Below are positions 23,801 through 61,937 of a stretch of 64,000 nucleotides of DNA, piece by piece (position 1 is the first letter of the stretch; the number at the start of each line of letters is the position of its first letter). A model generated the notes under the pieces. That model made no database searches. It was not told the origin of the DNA and saw nothing but the letters and a program-made list of their open reading frames with translations. The stretch covers positions 17,616,755 through 17,680,754 of the forward strand of contig JAAOOA010000127.1 of NCBI GenBank assembly GCA_012861695.1, in the 5' to 3' direction. Made by a program: the position numbers and the translations under genes. This DNA comes from Trematomus loennbergii. Lineage: Eukaryota; Chordata; Actinopteri; Perciformes; Nototheniidae.

Positions 23801-26200
23801 AGGGGAAGTTGGTCGTCCACATTATTTTCTCTGTTAATATTACACATCAGTAAACATACACATTACCTTTTGTATAGTTGTACATGTTTAAGATATTTGC
23901 TCTTCTGTACAGTAGATGTTTAAGGTTGTTTGACAACACAAAACCTTTCAGTCTATATTTTTTTGTTTGTTACAGTTGCCACCTGCTTTTCATTTTATTT
24001 TAGGGTATTTTAAGCATAATAACAGAGGTCCCTTTGGTTGCGCACAACTGTGTCTTCTTAGTGACCAATGACATTATTTTGCATCATCTCGTAATGTGTT
24101 GACTTTGCACTTTCTGAGCACTCCTGCTGCCAGCTGTTGTTCTCTTTGCTTGAGTTGTATCTATGACTGAGTTTCTCTGCAACCAATGTAGCATTGTAAA
24201 AATGTAAGTGCATCAAATCAGGTAAAAGAGCACAGAGAATACAACTGTATTTAAAGATAAGGCACAATGATCAGTGGAGATGACAGCAAGGTACCTGAAG
24301 CATTAATGTCTCTGTGCTTCCCAAACCAAAATAACAGGGATTTGTTTTCTTCATTTCTGCTCAGTACTCTAGAGTCCGAGGTTCCCAACCAATCTGTGGC
24401 ACTGCGGACTGTTTTCATACTGACAGTGTCGTTGTAGACCAGTGGTTAAACTTAGATACTTATAAAAGTGAGGCTGGTAGGGATGTTTTTTTGTTTTTCA
24501 TCATAACATAATGGACCAACTATTGTTAACTTGAGGATAGCGCTAGATGAAAAGTCAGTGGACCACCAAAGTTATTTTTAATTCATCCTAAGTAGTACAT
24601 AAATACAATGTTTCTTGGCAATCCAACCAACAGTAATTGAGACTTTTCACTAGAAAACAAAAATATGTGCATTTCATGGTGGCACCAGAAAAAAGGTCTA
24701 GTGATCACAAAAGACAGGAGCCAATAGTTAGTAAAATATCAATCAAAATGAAGTTGAAAGATATCTAAAGCCATGCTACTAGCACGTCTAAAAATCCATA
24801 TAACGGTGGTGAGTCCATGTTGGGGAAGAAAAATGCAAAACGGATCATTTATTGTTTTTTGCAGCATCAGAACGCTTATTTGTTCCCCAGGGAAGGAATT
24901 GGGAACCTCTGCTTTAAGATACATGTCTTCACTAACCTAAAATTAACACGTTTGTAAGTGTTTTTTTTATTTGTTGTAAAGTGACACACTCTCCATCTAA
25001 GCCTTTTGTCACACAAGATGCCCAAACTCACCTCAATTTACTTATAATCTGTGTGACAACACACAGTGATAAGGAAAAGTTACATTTCTTTTGATAGCTG
25101 TGATTAAAGGTGAAGCATTCATCATCAGAATTTAGCTTTACACTTAAAATAAACATAAAGTATACAGTACAGTGAGTTCTACCTATGCTCAAATAATTCA
25201 TGTTTCTTGGTATTTAGTTTAACTCATAAAAAAAGATCACATGCGGTGGAAAGTGTTGTACCTTCAGGTTTGGCGATACTTGTGTAGAGTAAAGGTTGTT
25301 GCTCTTCTGTAATTAAAAGACAATCTGTCCTTTTTGCTGTTCCAGTGACTGTGGGACGTGACTGTATATCACTCTGTTATATGCATTGCTGTTTAAAACT
25401 TATGATAAAAACGTATGTGAATGACCTCTGCCTGCAGCATTCAAACACTATTTTTGTAGTAGTATAAGAGAGAGTTACCTGCTCTTTATATGAACATGGG
25501 AAAGTATTTTGTACTTTGTTGTTCACCTCACTGAGATGTGATGTATATTTTGTACATGCAACCCTGCATATTTCTCAATGTGGAACCGTGTAATCCTTTC
25601 AAAAAAAGAAAGTTGTATCTCAAGCTTAAACATGATACGCTAAAACAGTGTGGTTTTGAAACCATGACTTAGAGGTAGGAGATAACTTCAAAGTGTTTTG
25701 CATTGATACTGTAATCCTGTCTATAACCATTTCTGTTAGCAGGAATATAGTAACGTAGTGCTTATTCTGTGAATATTTGTATGTATTTTTACTATGTATG
25801 TACAGTACACTTTTGAAGCTCATGTGGCAGGCATGCAACACCTTCACAGACAGAATAATACTATATACTTATACTGTATACACTTATACATGCACATACT
25901 CTTATAAGGTATATAAACAAATAAACATTTTGCTGTTAGCAATACCCAGTGGTATGAAAATTATCTTTCAACCCTCATGTTTCCACACCTTAAAAATATT
26001 CTGTTTTGTAAGAAAAAAATGAAAAGACAACAAGAAAATATACATTATGATGATGATAATAACGACAAATATACACAAATATGTTTCCCAGTTACCTCTT
26101 GCTAATAAATCCATTTTATATCAGGGGCATTTTGTCTCAAGTGTTTTTGTAGATCATCTATCAGTGGACATCATGCTTGCTCAGAATAAAATAAAATATA
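23801..26200 (+). other. rasgrf1: Probable rasgrf1 3' UTR
   Basis: AT-rich sequence without splice signals or credible open frames following the TGA at 23798-23800. Candidate polyadenylation signals are AATAAA at 25920-25925 and a cluster near 26186-26196. The exact end cannot be set from sequence alone. Sequence from there to 27050 is intergenic with no gene seen. Confidence 0.5.
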
Positions 26201-27050
26201 ATCTGAAAGTATTTATCATCACCTGCATCTCTCTGTCCAAGCCATGCTGTAGCCCACAGTGGAGGAAAGTGTGACATCTCAGCTTTATCTAATCTATCTT
26301 TTATGTATGTATTGCAGGTACAAATTTCACATCTTAAAAAAAAAAAGCAATGGTTGACTTCTTATGGAATTTATTTGATACAAAGAGGGATTCATCTGTA
26401 GACTTGATTGATCTGTGCTCTGTTAGTGTAATCAACCTTTAGTGTAATCAACCATTATGATGATTACATGATTAGATGTGAAAGTAGGAAATGTTGGTGG
26501 TGCAGGATATAGGTCACGGCTAAAACAACTAAGCTGTTTTAAATAAAATAGTTACCAAATTCACTAAGCACATCAATGGTTTACTGCTGGTCAGAAGTGA
26601 TTTTTGTAGCACAACAATGTACAGTACTGTATAACACGGAAGATTAATTTTGCCCCCCTCTCTCAGGTTGAGACCTTAATAGTCAGACCTCTCAACCTGC
26701 ATCTATATGATATGCAGTCTTTGTTGAGACAAAAGTTGTCCAGCCCGGAGGACCGCACCTGTATTTGCTTTATTAAAAATATATAGCCTAAATTAGGTTG
26801 TAGCTTGTTGTTTACCTTACTGTGTTAATGGACGTCGAGTTTGTATGCCTTATTTATCTGTGAAGTTCGAATCTGTTCTAACTTTACCGAACTGAGGATT
26901 CGCGCATTATGCTTGCCACTGATAGGCTGATTTACCCAGTGTTTATTATGTGTCAGTAGGGAAATTTGATCAGGCTGCAGTTCAACTCGTGACTTCTCAT
27001 CGCATCACTTAATTTTCCCTCGCTTCCTCGGTGGTTGCTGACTGATCAAG

Positions 27051-29912
<2,862 letters not shown>

Positions 29913-30744
29913 TTCCTGCATGAAAGCAAACTACAAAAGGGCTGAAAAGGGAGCAACATATTTTTTACAATACTTTAATAGTGTTTTAAATATCAATCAC
30001 TAGCTTACTGTGTGTCCATGTACAGTGGGCAAAATGTAGTAAATCTTACTGTATGCCCCAGTGAAGTACTGTGATAAATGTAATCTACAAATCAAAAATG
30101 ATCACTTAAGTATCCATCATTTAATTAATTCTACTGAAATAATAAATCAAATCTATTGCGTTTTTTTTGTTTTGAGTCTTTTATGACTGTTACATCTGTG
30201 TGCAAGATGTTCAAATATGAAGACTAGTAATAAAGAAAGTACAACAATAAACCGTAAAGGGAACAATCTGTGATTACTCAAAACAACTCTCAAAGAGAGT
30301 GCATACATTAACACACAATTGTTTTAACACTCTCTGCCACAAAATAATCAAACTGCTGTTTTTGAGTTTCACTTCGACTTCTACTATTTGTTTCCAATAA
30401 TTTAGGAATGGATTTTAGGTGCCATGTCGTAAGCCTGCATTTCCCAGAATCCTCATCTCCTGCGCGACCTCGACCAATAAGGAGTCAGTTGTTGAATGGG
30501 CGCAAAATCTGTTTGTCTCTTGTCTACACGACTGCTGCAGACAGTAAACGTATCAGTATATTTAAGCGAGAAAACGGTGTAGTTTTAATGAACGAATTGC
30601 AACCAACCTGGAAGACAAACTCAGCGCGAGCGTGCTGCCACTTGTCTCACCCCGTGTCGCGAGCTATGTTGAAGAAACTAGCTGCTGCTATCTTGGTGAA
30701 CTGAGCTCCGACTGCTGTGCTAGCTAACACTCGCTAGCTCAACA
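29913..30744. other. ctsh 3' UTR, short intergenic region, blm promoter and 5' UTR
   Basis: Immediately after the ctsh stop the sequence is AT-rich. AATAAA at 30141-30146, and a second near 30228, are candidate ctsh polyadenylation signals. From about 30400 it becomes GC-richer and runs into the blm ATG at 30745. An open frame at 30408-30704 is promoter/5' UTR sequence with no recognisable product. Confidence 0.6.
30437..30478 (+). promoter_or_regulatory. blm: Candidate blm core promoter elements (ZNF143-like site and CCAAT box)
   Basis: TTCCCAGAAT at 30441-30450, preceded by TGCA, resembles the core of the ZNF143/SBS promoter motif. A CCAAT box lies at 30474-30478, about 270 bases before the ATG. 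Both are typical of TATA-less housekeeping promoters. Assignment rests on motif and position only. Confidence 0.4.
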
Positions 30745-38552
<7,808 letters not shown>

Positions 38553-38758
38553 GACTGGCCTCTGGATCTGACGCTTTGAAACCAGTTGTTATCAGTCATT
38601 CTTGTAAAGTATTTACCTGTTATTGATAATGCTAAGGTTGTATATTTATGCTTTGTACAGTTGTTGTTGTTGTCATAGTGTTTGTCCAGATCTTTTATTG
38701 ACTTTTGTAATTCTCATTTTGACCTGTCCATTTTGATGGAAATCCTTCTTTTTTTTGT

Positions 38759-38764
38759 ATTAAA
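38759..38764 (+). terminator. blm: Candidate blm polyadenylation signal (ATTAAA)
   Basis: ATTAAA follows a T-rich stretch about 205 bases after the expected blm stop codon at 38550-38552. It is the first good signal downstream and would give a short 3' UTR. Confidence 0.5.
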
Positions 38765-38779
38765 GACTAATTTAACACT

Positions 38780-41700
38780 TTCAGATGATTTTCTTCAGTA
38801 GATAAGAGCAAGCTGTGCTGAATTTGTGTGGGTACCACAAAGCCACAGAGCCATAATGCATTTCTTTTTCAATTTTTATTTCAAGTTTGAATAGTTGAAT
38901 TGAATGGCACCAGTTACAAGAGACTATTGGAGAGAAACAATATTTTATACTGACTTGTACAGGAGGTAACCTACAGTACAAACATGGGTTCGGAATGGAT
39001 TGGACTGAACAAGAACTGGATTTGGCACATGGATTTATATATATTTATACTGGTATATATATATAATGCAATTAAATGATCTACACTCAGGATAGAACAA
39101 TGCAGACCACATAACACACCACCTGATCTGAATATGTATATACATTAACTGCAGTGATGTGTATGCACTGTGTGAGGGTCTACTGCGAGCTGATGGCCAA
39201 AAAACAGATTCAGATATCTTCAGTTATGAATACTTTCAAATGTCAACCCCTCAGTTCTACATGCATCATCCACAATGATCTGGCAGGGATTTTGGCCAGG
39301 AGTTAAATCAAGGTAACCAATTGTGAATAAATCATTTGATTGCTATCATATTAACTGGATATATGTTATTAAAAAAATCGACACCTTAGTAACAAAAATA
39401 TTGAAGGATGACCAATGAAAACCTTCCTTTGTCATACATTGCCTATGTTGGTTTTTGAAACTTTTATTAAGATTTCAGATGATTGCTATAAATACGTAGG
39501 GAGTGGCCATATAACAAAAACACCTCACAGTACAACCTTAGAAAAGCCCCGTAACATCCCTTTGACACGCCTTGTGAAATGTTATAAGTAGGGTCTGCTT
39601 CTTGTTTGTTACATTATATAATGTGGGTGTTTCTGTTATTTAGTCTATCCCCTGTGTATTATATTCAAACAAGAATCAATGCATTGTCTTCAACGCACCA
39701 CATTGTATTGGCAGGCTGTACCTTCACTGCTGCTTTTTTAAGAGACGGACAAGTTGTTTCTGATCTGTAAACCATGGATGACAATAACACTTGTTCATCA
39801 AAAGTCAGCATCTGATCAGAACTGCAAACATATCCCATGAAGTAAAATAACAGTAAAATAATGTAAACATGACACTGAAATGTAAAATGAAAGCTTTCCT
39901 GTGAAAGGTTTTTCAGAGGAAAAAGGACAAATTAAGACAGACACAGATGTGTTTCCCTCTCGACCTGGGAGATTTAAGAATGGAGCAGTCTGTAGTACAG
40001 TTGTTAAAGATGTTGTGTCTTTCATTTCTCCATTCCTTCATCTTTGTCACTTTGGTAAACTGCAGTTAGGATCCAGGCACAAGAAACACTCCGTCACTTA
40101 ACAATGAAACAGCGAAGAAAACAGCAGAACAAACATCCACACAGAGGTTTTTAAGGAACATTTGTTTTTAGAAAATGTTATCCATGACCGCAACAGTAAC
40201 TACGTGTCTCAGTGGTCACTTCATTGTTAGAGTCAGCACAACAGCAATTTGGTAAGTGATTTTCTAGAAACAGAAAGGACGTATTTGACTTACTCATTTT
40301 CAAACATAAGTTTGTATATCCTCGTACAGCTGATTATTGCTCTTTGAATAATGCTGCCTTTTTTTTTAAACTGTTGCATGTTCAGAGGGACCACTAAAGC
40401 TACATAATGCTGATCAATGTATGAACCTTTGCAGACTGACCTTGAATATGTCCTGCTAACAACTCATCCCCTTGACCTGTATGTCAGTAAAGAAGTCATA
40501 AATATGAAGAATGAATGTACACAAAGAAGAACGCCCACCCTTCTCCATCCCGTTGGGAAAATGTGCTTCATCTCCACATTGCTATTTATCTGGATGTATC
40601 CAAGTTACACATTATTATCTTGACATAAATAAGCTCCTACAATGTATGTATGACAGGTTTCTTGCCAACATAGCTCTAATGATTTTATATTCCCTCCAGC
40701 GTCCCGCTGGGAAATGTCGGTGCTGCTCCCTCGACCACAGACAACTGGTGGAGGATAACAAGCTACAGGAGTGGATCCAGCCACAACGCCAAAGTGCATG
40801 CTACTCTGTGGTCAGGACTACAACTCAGCCCCGGACGGACACGCTCGGATTACTCAGGAGCAACAAGGAAGGTAGCACCGTCGGGACTTCAGTGGAGCAG
40901 CTGCTGGTAGGAGAGGGTCGGCTTGGAGATAGCAGGCCAAAACAAGCAACCCTGTACAGTCATTGGAGTGATGACTCACCGAGTGCCTTTCATTCCCAAT
41001 CTGTTTCTTAAATCACACTTTTAAAGAGCTTCTCCCAAGGCCTCTGATATCTCTCAGTCTAATCTACCTCATTTCATTTCTTCCCTCTTAGTCCTTCTCA
41101 TGCTCTTTTGTACATGTTTTTATTTGTACTCCTCTCCATCTAATACTACCACCTTGAGCCCTGTTTCCATTCCTACACACAGACAGAGTAACACTTACAC
41201 CTGCACTTGGTGCAGGAGGTAGACACGCAATATAAAAAACTGATTTTACCCAGAATCCAGCAGCCTTCGCAGTTATTGCTTCCTGGAGCTGAGAGGCAGA
41301 AGCGTCTAGAGCCTGACCGACAAATCTAAGGGCAGATATTATTCGCCGATATGCGCTTTTCAGATATGTTGGTGCCTGATTTAGTTTTGGCTGATATAAT
41401 ATTCCAGGAAAGTAATTTAATTGCATTATTCAGAAAATAAATCTGCACAAGAAACCTTTAGAATGTCCTACTTATATTATGCAGTTTCCTGCCTGGCCCA
41501 TTTCATTATTAATTCTCAGTCTTTTAGTGACACACTAACTTGTTAGTTGTTCGGGGCAACAACTAACAATTATTTAAATAACGCTTCATCTGTCCATTCT
41601 TTTCTAGTTTAATTGATTGGCCAATAAAATGTCAGAAAATAGTGAAAATCTCCCAACCAACAGCAATATAATTTAAATAGATTTCTTTCATCGTACCTAC

Positions 41701-43423
41701 TATACAAAACCTAAATAAATTAAATGAACAATAATGGAATAAAAGATATCAGAAAATCTTCAAAATATGTTTTTCAGCTCTAGTAATGATGTCAATATTT
41801 TATTTATATGATTGTGACGTTGAGTATAGGCCATGGGTTTAAGGAATAAGTGAAAAGACTCGGTATCGGTCAGGCTAGAAGTCACCTCTCTAAACTCTTC
41901 AAGTAAAAAATACATATTGTAAAGTTATGAAAGGTGGAAATGTGCTTTTGGATTATTTGGTATTTGTGGTGGTATAATGATATCTGCAGATTTCCTTTCG
42001 TAGAGACATGTTCATTTACATTGCTGACTGACTGCTGGTGGAGCGATACGAGGTGTGAGCAGTGTTCAGTGGATCTGGATAAAAACCCTGTTCTTTAGTC
42101 CCCACTTCCACATTTCCATAAATACTTCTGACCTTACACAGCGCTAAAAAAGGTATAATTTAATCTTCAATAACAAAATAACATTTCAGTTCTGTTAAAA
42201 TATACATGGAAAACCTGTCAATATATATTAGGAAACAAACTAATTTGTACAAAAAGTACATCATTATTCTTATTCTAATAATAATAATAATATATAGTAT
42301 GTTACATAAACCTAAGAGCTAGGTTGATATGAAACCAAAATAAATCATAAACTCTTCATACAAAGAAATTGTTGAAATTCATCGAATTTCAACTAGATGA
42401 AAAAATGCAAATCAAATTAAATGGAGAAATAAGAGAACAACTGAACAAATGAGCACATTCAAAAGTACTTCATTATTTAAACCATATGAGCATTGCACCT
42501 CTATCTAGACTATAATCTATGGTGCCAGCAAATCTTTCTGAATACTCCTCTAACTGCTTCTGACACTACTGGTCACATAACACTATTGGTACTGGTTTAT
42601 TTTTACTGTATCCCTATAAAATGTTAGAAAAACACCCTTGTTCTTCATCAGTTTACTTTGTTCACCATTGTATACTAAAGTTTAATGGTGTCTTAAAACA
42701 ACTTTCAATCATCAACATCTTCTCAAAAAGGCATTTGGTAATCATCCCGTCTGCTCTCTGTTTCATAAACCTTCATTTTTATTCCCTTCAGATTGTTCTG
42801 TTTTTTCTCGCTGAGTTGAATCTGCCGTTTGTCTAAATGCATCTGATGGGGATGAACCAATATCAAACGATATTATCATACAGTGCCTCATATATTCTTC
42901 ATAGCAGTATCGACCCTGACATAACTCACTTCCATCTTCATTTAATGACAAATCAACTTCCTCGATTGCTGTGTATCTCTTTCCCTTCTCTTATGCAAAT
43001 ACATGTTTAAAACAATAAATAATAATTGAAGGCAACGCTCATCGGTTGCAACTCTCCAGTCCTTGTAAAAGGAACTGTTTAAACATCTCCAGTCCTTTGA
43101 TTCCAGTTTTAATTTTTTCCTTTGTGTTATTTGAAAAAATAAAATACCTGAAATGAGTTGAAATAAAAAAATGCAAAACTTGTCCTCTGGTTTTGTAGAA
43201 AAAAAAGAAGAAGAAAATAAGCGAAACTAGGAGGTGGTTGGGTGGTGGGGGGGTTAAATCAAAGTGGAGGAGAGGAGGAGAGATCCTGCCTGGTGAGAGG
43301 CTGTGTCTGCAGGAGGAGGATGAGGAGCAGGGTTCATGTTGGGGCCGAGGCTGCCCTTCATCGCTCCGGAGTCCTAACCGTCACCTCAGACCCCGAGCGG
43401 GCTTCGAACTCTACGACCTCCCC
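38780..43423. other. Intergenic region between convergent blm and frmd5, including the frmd5 3' UTR
   Basis: blm (+) and frmd5 (-) converge here. The right part, perhaps from about 42600, is likely the long frmd5 3' UTR: tttatt (AATAAA on the minus strand) occurs at 42596-42601 and elsewhere. Most is AT-rich and unremarkable. One GC-richer block at about 40700-41010 has open frames and is discussed in the findings; I do not call it a gene. Confidence 0.5.
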
Positions 43424-56661
<13,238 letters not shown>

Positions 56662-57792
56662 TCAGCAAGTATACCCACAACAACAAATCAAAAACATATG
56701 TGTCCAAAAAGATACAACAAAATTAAATGTACTATCTATGAGAAATCATTCCTGCCAGCAGACGGTACTTCAGATGTATTTAAAACCCTGCCAGAGATAT
56801 CTCAGATTCATCCAATATTAATACACAGGCAGAGCTATCCGAAGTGTCTGGAATAAACCCCTCCACAGCTAAAAGAGGAGCTCACAGAGAGGATGGATTA
56901 AATATGCTGAAATCTCAATGAGATTTTGCTAATACTCTGCATTCCCTTTCGAGAAACCCTAGGGTTTAATGCAGCACAGAAAAGCCTGGACATCCTTCAA
57001 AAGTGTCCAGTAATGATCTGATACCCTATTCCTGCTTGCAACAATGTAACTGCATCACAACACCAACATACTTGCATCAGATTATTGTGTAGAGATCCAA
57101 AAGTAGCACTTCAAACTGTTCACTGCTAAGACACCCCTCTAAAAAGATGGCTGGATAAAAACAAGTCAAATGCTGCAACACAAATCAATGCTGATATAAT
57201 TGGGATGAGCACATTAAGAGTGATGATTATAACGTGGCGCTTCCCTGCAGAGAGTCAGGTAGAGTAAGTGACAGCTCTGCGACTAATCAGAAGCTGCAGC
57301 GGTGTCACACAGTTCAAATCAGTGTCAGTCCCTGTCAGGGGCTAGAATCAAGTCTGAATGTTTTAAAGACAATGAAACATGACAACCTCTCAAACTATAA
57401 CATCATATCTGAAGCAACTCAGTATGCAAAACTGACATTTTAAGCAAATGTATAAGACTGGATATCATTACCTCAAAATAGCCTATATAGCCCATGTAAA
57501 ATGATGCTGTTTTGTGGCAATACATAATTGCATCTTTCCAGTGAATCAAAGGGGTTAGACAGAAGGTGGTTGTGATTAATCAGTATCATGAAGAAAGGAA
57601 AACATTAACTTTTCAGGACTTTTACTTTTCTCCTTCCAAGACAGAGAAACACCTGTCTATGTGTTTGGCTGTGTTTGGCTGGTGAACATAGTAGAGCATT
57701 TAGCAGCTGAAGAGGCAGATATTTCCCTGAATTGTTGGTGGAGACCAAAACAGAGCTAAAATACACGACTGCAAATGATAATGTCACTCTGC

Positions 57793-58868
57793 TCAAGGTT
57801 CAAGGTTCAAGGTTCAAGGTTCTTTATTGTCAAACTAACATAGCTACAGAGTAATTATGTCGTTGAAAATCTTAGGTCACAGGCTTCTCCAACAATGCAA
57901 CATAATAATACAGATAGTAAAAGTAATACAAAAAGAAAAATAGTTCTAAAATAAAGTGAGAGAGAAAAAAAGTGGGATAGTGCAGTACGAGTCTATATAC
58001 AAGTTATTGGAATGATATATTAGATAGTAGATAGATATTACTAAGTAGCAGATGAATGTTATGAAATTGTTTCAGCAGTTCAATTGTTTAACAGTCTCAC
58101 TGCCTGCGGGAAGAAACTGTCTCCGAATCTTTTTGTTTTTGCCAGGATGCTGCGGTAACGTCTGCCAGACGGCAACAGAAAGAACAGTTTGTGGCTGGGG
58201 TGATGGGGGTCTTTGATAATCCGTAGGGATTTCTTCCTGAGCCGCTGGGAGTAAAGGTCCTCCATGGATGGCAGCTCCGTCCTGGTGATGTGCTGTGCAG
58301 TTTTCACCACCCTCTGTAAAGCCTTACGATTGAGGTCGGTGCAGCTGCCGTACCAGGCCGTGATGCAGCCAGTCAGGATACTCTCTATGGTGCACCTGTA
58401 GAAGTTGCAGAGTATCCTGGAGTCCATGTTGAACCTCCTCAGCCTGCGGAGGAAGAAGAGCCGCTGTCGAGCTTTCTTGGTGATGGTGGTGGTGTGAAGA
58501 GTCCATGTCAGGTCCTCAGTGATGTGGACCCCAAGGAACCTGAAGCTGCTGACTCTCTCCACCGCAGTCCCATTGATGGCGTGGGGGCGTGTCCCTCTCC
58601 CTGCTGCTTCCTGTAATCCACAATCAGCTCCTTGGTTTTGCTGATGTTGAGATGGAGGTTGTTATCCTGGCACCAAGATATCAGTTTTCCGACCTCCTCT
58701 CTGTACGCCGTCTCGTCGCAGTCTGTGATCTGGCCGATGACGGTCGTGTCGTCAGCAAACTTCATGATGGTGTTGGAGCTGTGTGTGGCCACGCAGTCGT
58801 GAGTGAACAGGGAGTAGAGGAGAGGGCTGAGCATGCAGCCTTGAGGGGCACTGGTGTTGCTGTAACTA
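57793..58868 (-). mobile_element. 5'-truncated CR1/L2-type LINE with partial reverse transcriptase
   Basis: On the minus strand, 58868-58508 encodes the later reverse transcriptase motifs: APQGCMLSPLLYSLF, then the catalytic-site text MKFADDTTVIG, then LHLNISKTKELIVDYRK. A second frame, 58562-58080, continues with ERVSSFRFLGVHI, LRRLRRFNMD and ends FGDSFFPQAVRLLNN. The two parts are out of frame with each other around 58560-58590. The 3' UTR runs to 57793 and ends in tandem TTGAACC-type units (AAGGTTC repeated four times on the plus strand). It is a dead insertion: the 5' half including endonuclease is absent. Confidence 0.9.
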
Positions 58869-61800
58869 GATACCGGTTTTAGATTCGAAGGTGTTAATAT
58901 GTCACTGTTGTGTACAAAGGTTGTTGCCTTACCTTTAATGTGGCAAACCTCAATTGCTATTCAATAAATAAATAAGCATTTTCAAATTGACAAATGTTTG
59001 ATAAGATTAATAATAATTGTACAGATTCTTTGATCAGATATTTTCTAATCTTAATTTGGAATATTGGTTCATTTTAACAGTACTTCTAGATTTATCATAC
59101 AGCCGTTAGTGTTTCATGGTTTTCTAGATAAGCATGTTGAAGTTATTATTGCTTGAACCAAGGCATTAGCATTTGAAAATCATACCGAGTCCTTTTCACA
59201 GAATAAATCACGTGTGAACTAATGTCAAGGACACTCAAGTCTCCGCCTCCATTACGGCTCATGAGGAGGTCAGCTAAGGTCAGCAGGCCTGTTCACATCT
59301 CTCTCCTCCTTCCACTCTCTCTCTGCTCGTTCGCCCTGTGATGGCGAGTAGAAGTGTCACTGGCAGCACTCTCCTCCATGTCATTACTCATGCTGCAGAT
59401 AAAAGGCACTTCATTAGGACAAAGGCCTGTCGATGCTGGGCTTGTAGCTGAACCGCTGTGACTCTGTGTCCAAATGCGGATAGGATCTCCGCTACTGGAG
59501 GTAACTGACCTTTCTGTAGCGAGACCGAGGAGCTCCATGGGTGCTCGTTGCTGTCACTTCAAGATTATTCCCTCTTTGTTATATTAAAAACCGTTATGAC
59601 ATGCCTACTAATTTACAGTGCCTTGATAAAATGAAAAAGGACTATTCTATTAGATAGTACAGAAGATTGACAGGCTTTAAAACATGGATTGGTGTGCTCA
59701 AAACACAGTAACATATGTAAATGCATTTTAAGAATCACACACACATGCATAAACACAAAAATGCATGGTGAATTTTGCAAACTAGTATTTTCTCAAAGTT
59801 GTTATATAATCCTCTTATTTAAATGCTCTTAAGTAGCCAGGTTTCAACGGTTTCAATAAGCTTTTCAAAGTAATCAGATTACACAAACCTGCAAAAAACA
59901 GTCTTTGAAATCAGGGTAGAAGATTATACACAATTTTACAGCTAGATTTATTTTGGTTAAAGGTGATTTTAAGTATACAAGTCAAGATATACATGTACAA
60001 CAATCTACCTAATCTAAATATATTCAGGTTATATGCCCTTAAATTACAAAAAGGATGCAAGAAAAGCTAAATATATCTTAGTTTTACGCTAATGTAAAGC
60101 ATACTTTCTCCTTTGGGTTTATCATTGGGCTAAAAGCTAGGGAGCAACAAAGGCAACCACAATTTAAAAACGGTCCTGCATGCAAGACACACTGAATCAG
60201 GAAAGACATCTGCTCTATTGTTGCACAGAGAGAGCAAGTTTGTTAGTATTCAACAGCACTCCCACCAACAACCCCCCATCCCTGTCTCCCCCTTTTTCTT
60301 GTTCCCCAGTGCCCCCTACCTCTTCTCTGCCCCACCCTGAACACAGCTGTATTATTCCCCAGCTGGTCCCACTAATTAAAGACTGAGGTGATTGCGAGAG
60401 AGAAAGGATGTCCTGAAATGTCTAATTAACACTAATGAACCTTTTCCGCGCCTAGATTGGCATCTTAATATAGCTCTACAGGAGCCCCTGACAGATTTAC
60501 ACAAGCGTTTATTGGTTTGACCTGGTTTTTAAACAACCGTGTGGGACCCTGTTAACAACATCCATTCCTGCTGTGTTGTATTTGTTGAATCAATAACACC
60601 GAAACACCTCAAGATTTTTGTGACAAATTATGAGATTAACATTTTTGTGAACGTTAAAGAGGATGCATTTGTTCACTAAGTAATCACCTGTCACCAATAA
60701 ATAATAAATACATCTGAAATGCACTTGCCAAATAATGTGTTGCTTGGTGTTGAAAACGGAGGATAAAGGTTATCAACGATAGTGACATGAGAATTAAAAG
60801 GACTTTCTGACGCGCCTCTGACTGAAAACAACACGGTGGTTCTCTTACTTCCTAAATGGCCCCCAGTGTACAATGGGCACTTTCCTTTCAGATTAATCAT
60901 TAAAATGGTCTCCATGTCAACGCAGGAGCGTAGACCATTAATAAAATATTGTATCACTTTATAGTGAGAGGAGTGGAAACATAATGCCATCGACTGAGTG
61001 GGACTTTGTGTGTGAAGTGTAAGGCTAAAGGTACACAGAACCCTGGGGATTGATTTGGTTTTATAAACGGATTACGTTTTTTTTCTCCCTGGAGACTGAG
61101 TGGTTGCGCTGGTGTTGGAGCGTTTCAGAGTCCTACCGAGCTGCTTGGAGTCATGACCCTGCCGCTTCAGCTGGGACTGGGAGCCCCATAAGGCCAACCT
61201 GCAAACTCTTACAGTTAACATGAAGCTCTCTTTGCTGTACAACCAAATGTGTTTCAATAAACTGAAATGCCTGTGTTATGGTTCAATCCAGTATTGGAGG
61301 ATTTTGTAGTTACGACAAAGTTTAAATAGAGCAAATTATTCGGTCTACATGTACGCATTTACAACAATTTTAGTTGTGAGTCATGTACATTATTATGCTA
61401 TTCTCAATACAGAGAGGCAGGTTGTTGTAGCATTTAAATAAAAATGCCCATCAGTGATCTGAATAAATGTTCAGAAGTCCAATCGGTGAAAATAAAATAA
61501 CTGATGTCCCCTCATAAAATAAGTTTGAAACTGATAGGAGCAGGGAAAAAATAATTGTCTACAAAATCAATGGAGAAAGACCTACTACAATGTCACAGAA
61601 ATGAAACACGAAGCAGGTTTTTTGATGAACCAATTAAAAGGCATGCTGCTTTGTTATACCAAATGAGAGCTATAATCTTTGTGGAAAAAACATTAAAATT
61701 AAGATCAGCGCGTCAAGACACAAAACAGTCACAAGTTCTTTTTTAAATTTCCCAATCTGATAATAAATGCAAGTAATCTGTTGTAAAACACAACTGTAAA

Positions 61801-61937
61801 ATCACACATGAGAGGACCATAATAAACTGAATTTATGGGGTTACTTTTCAAACTGTCAACACAATACTGCAAATACACTTCTCGGATAATGCCAGTGGCT
61901 AATGGGGTGGAAACATGAAATAAAAGAGTTCTGCATA

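Noticed and set aside
58080..58834. Two minus-strand open frames of 108 and 160 codons as a host gene
   Set aside because: They encode the end of a LINE reverse transcriptase, are out of frame with each other and end in a LINE tail.
59293..59538. 81-codon minus-strand open frame in frmd5 intron 1
   Set aside because: No homology recognised and no donor or acceptor tying it to frmd5; could be a conserved non-coding element but nothing here shows it.
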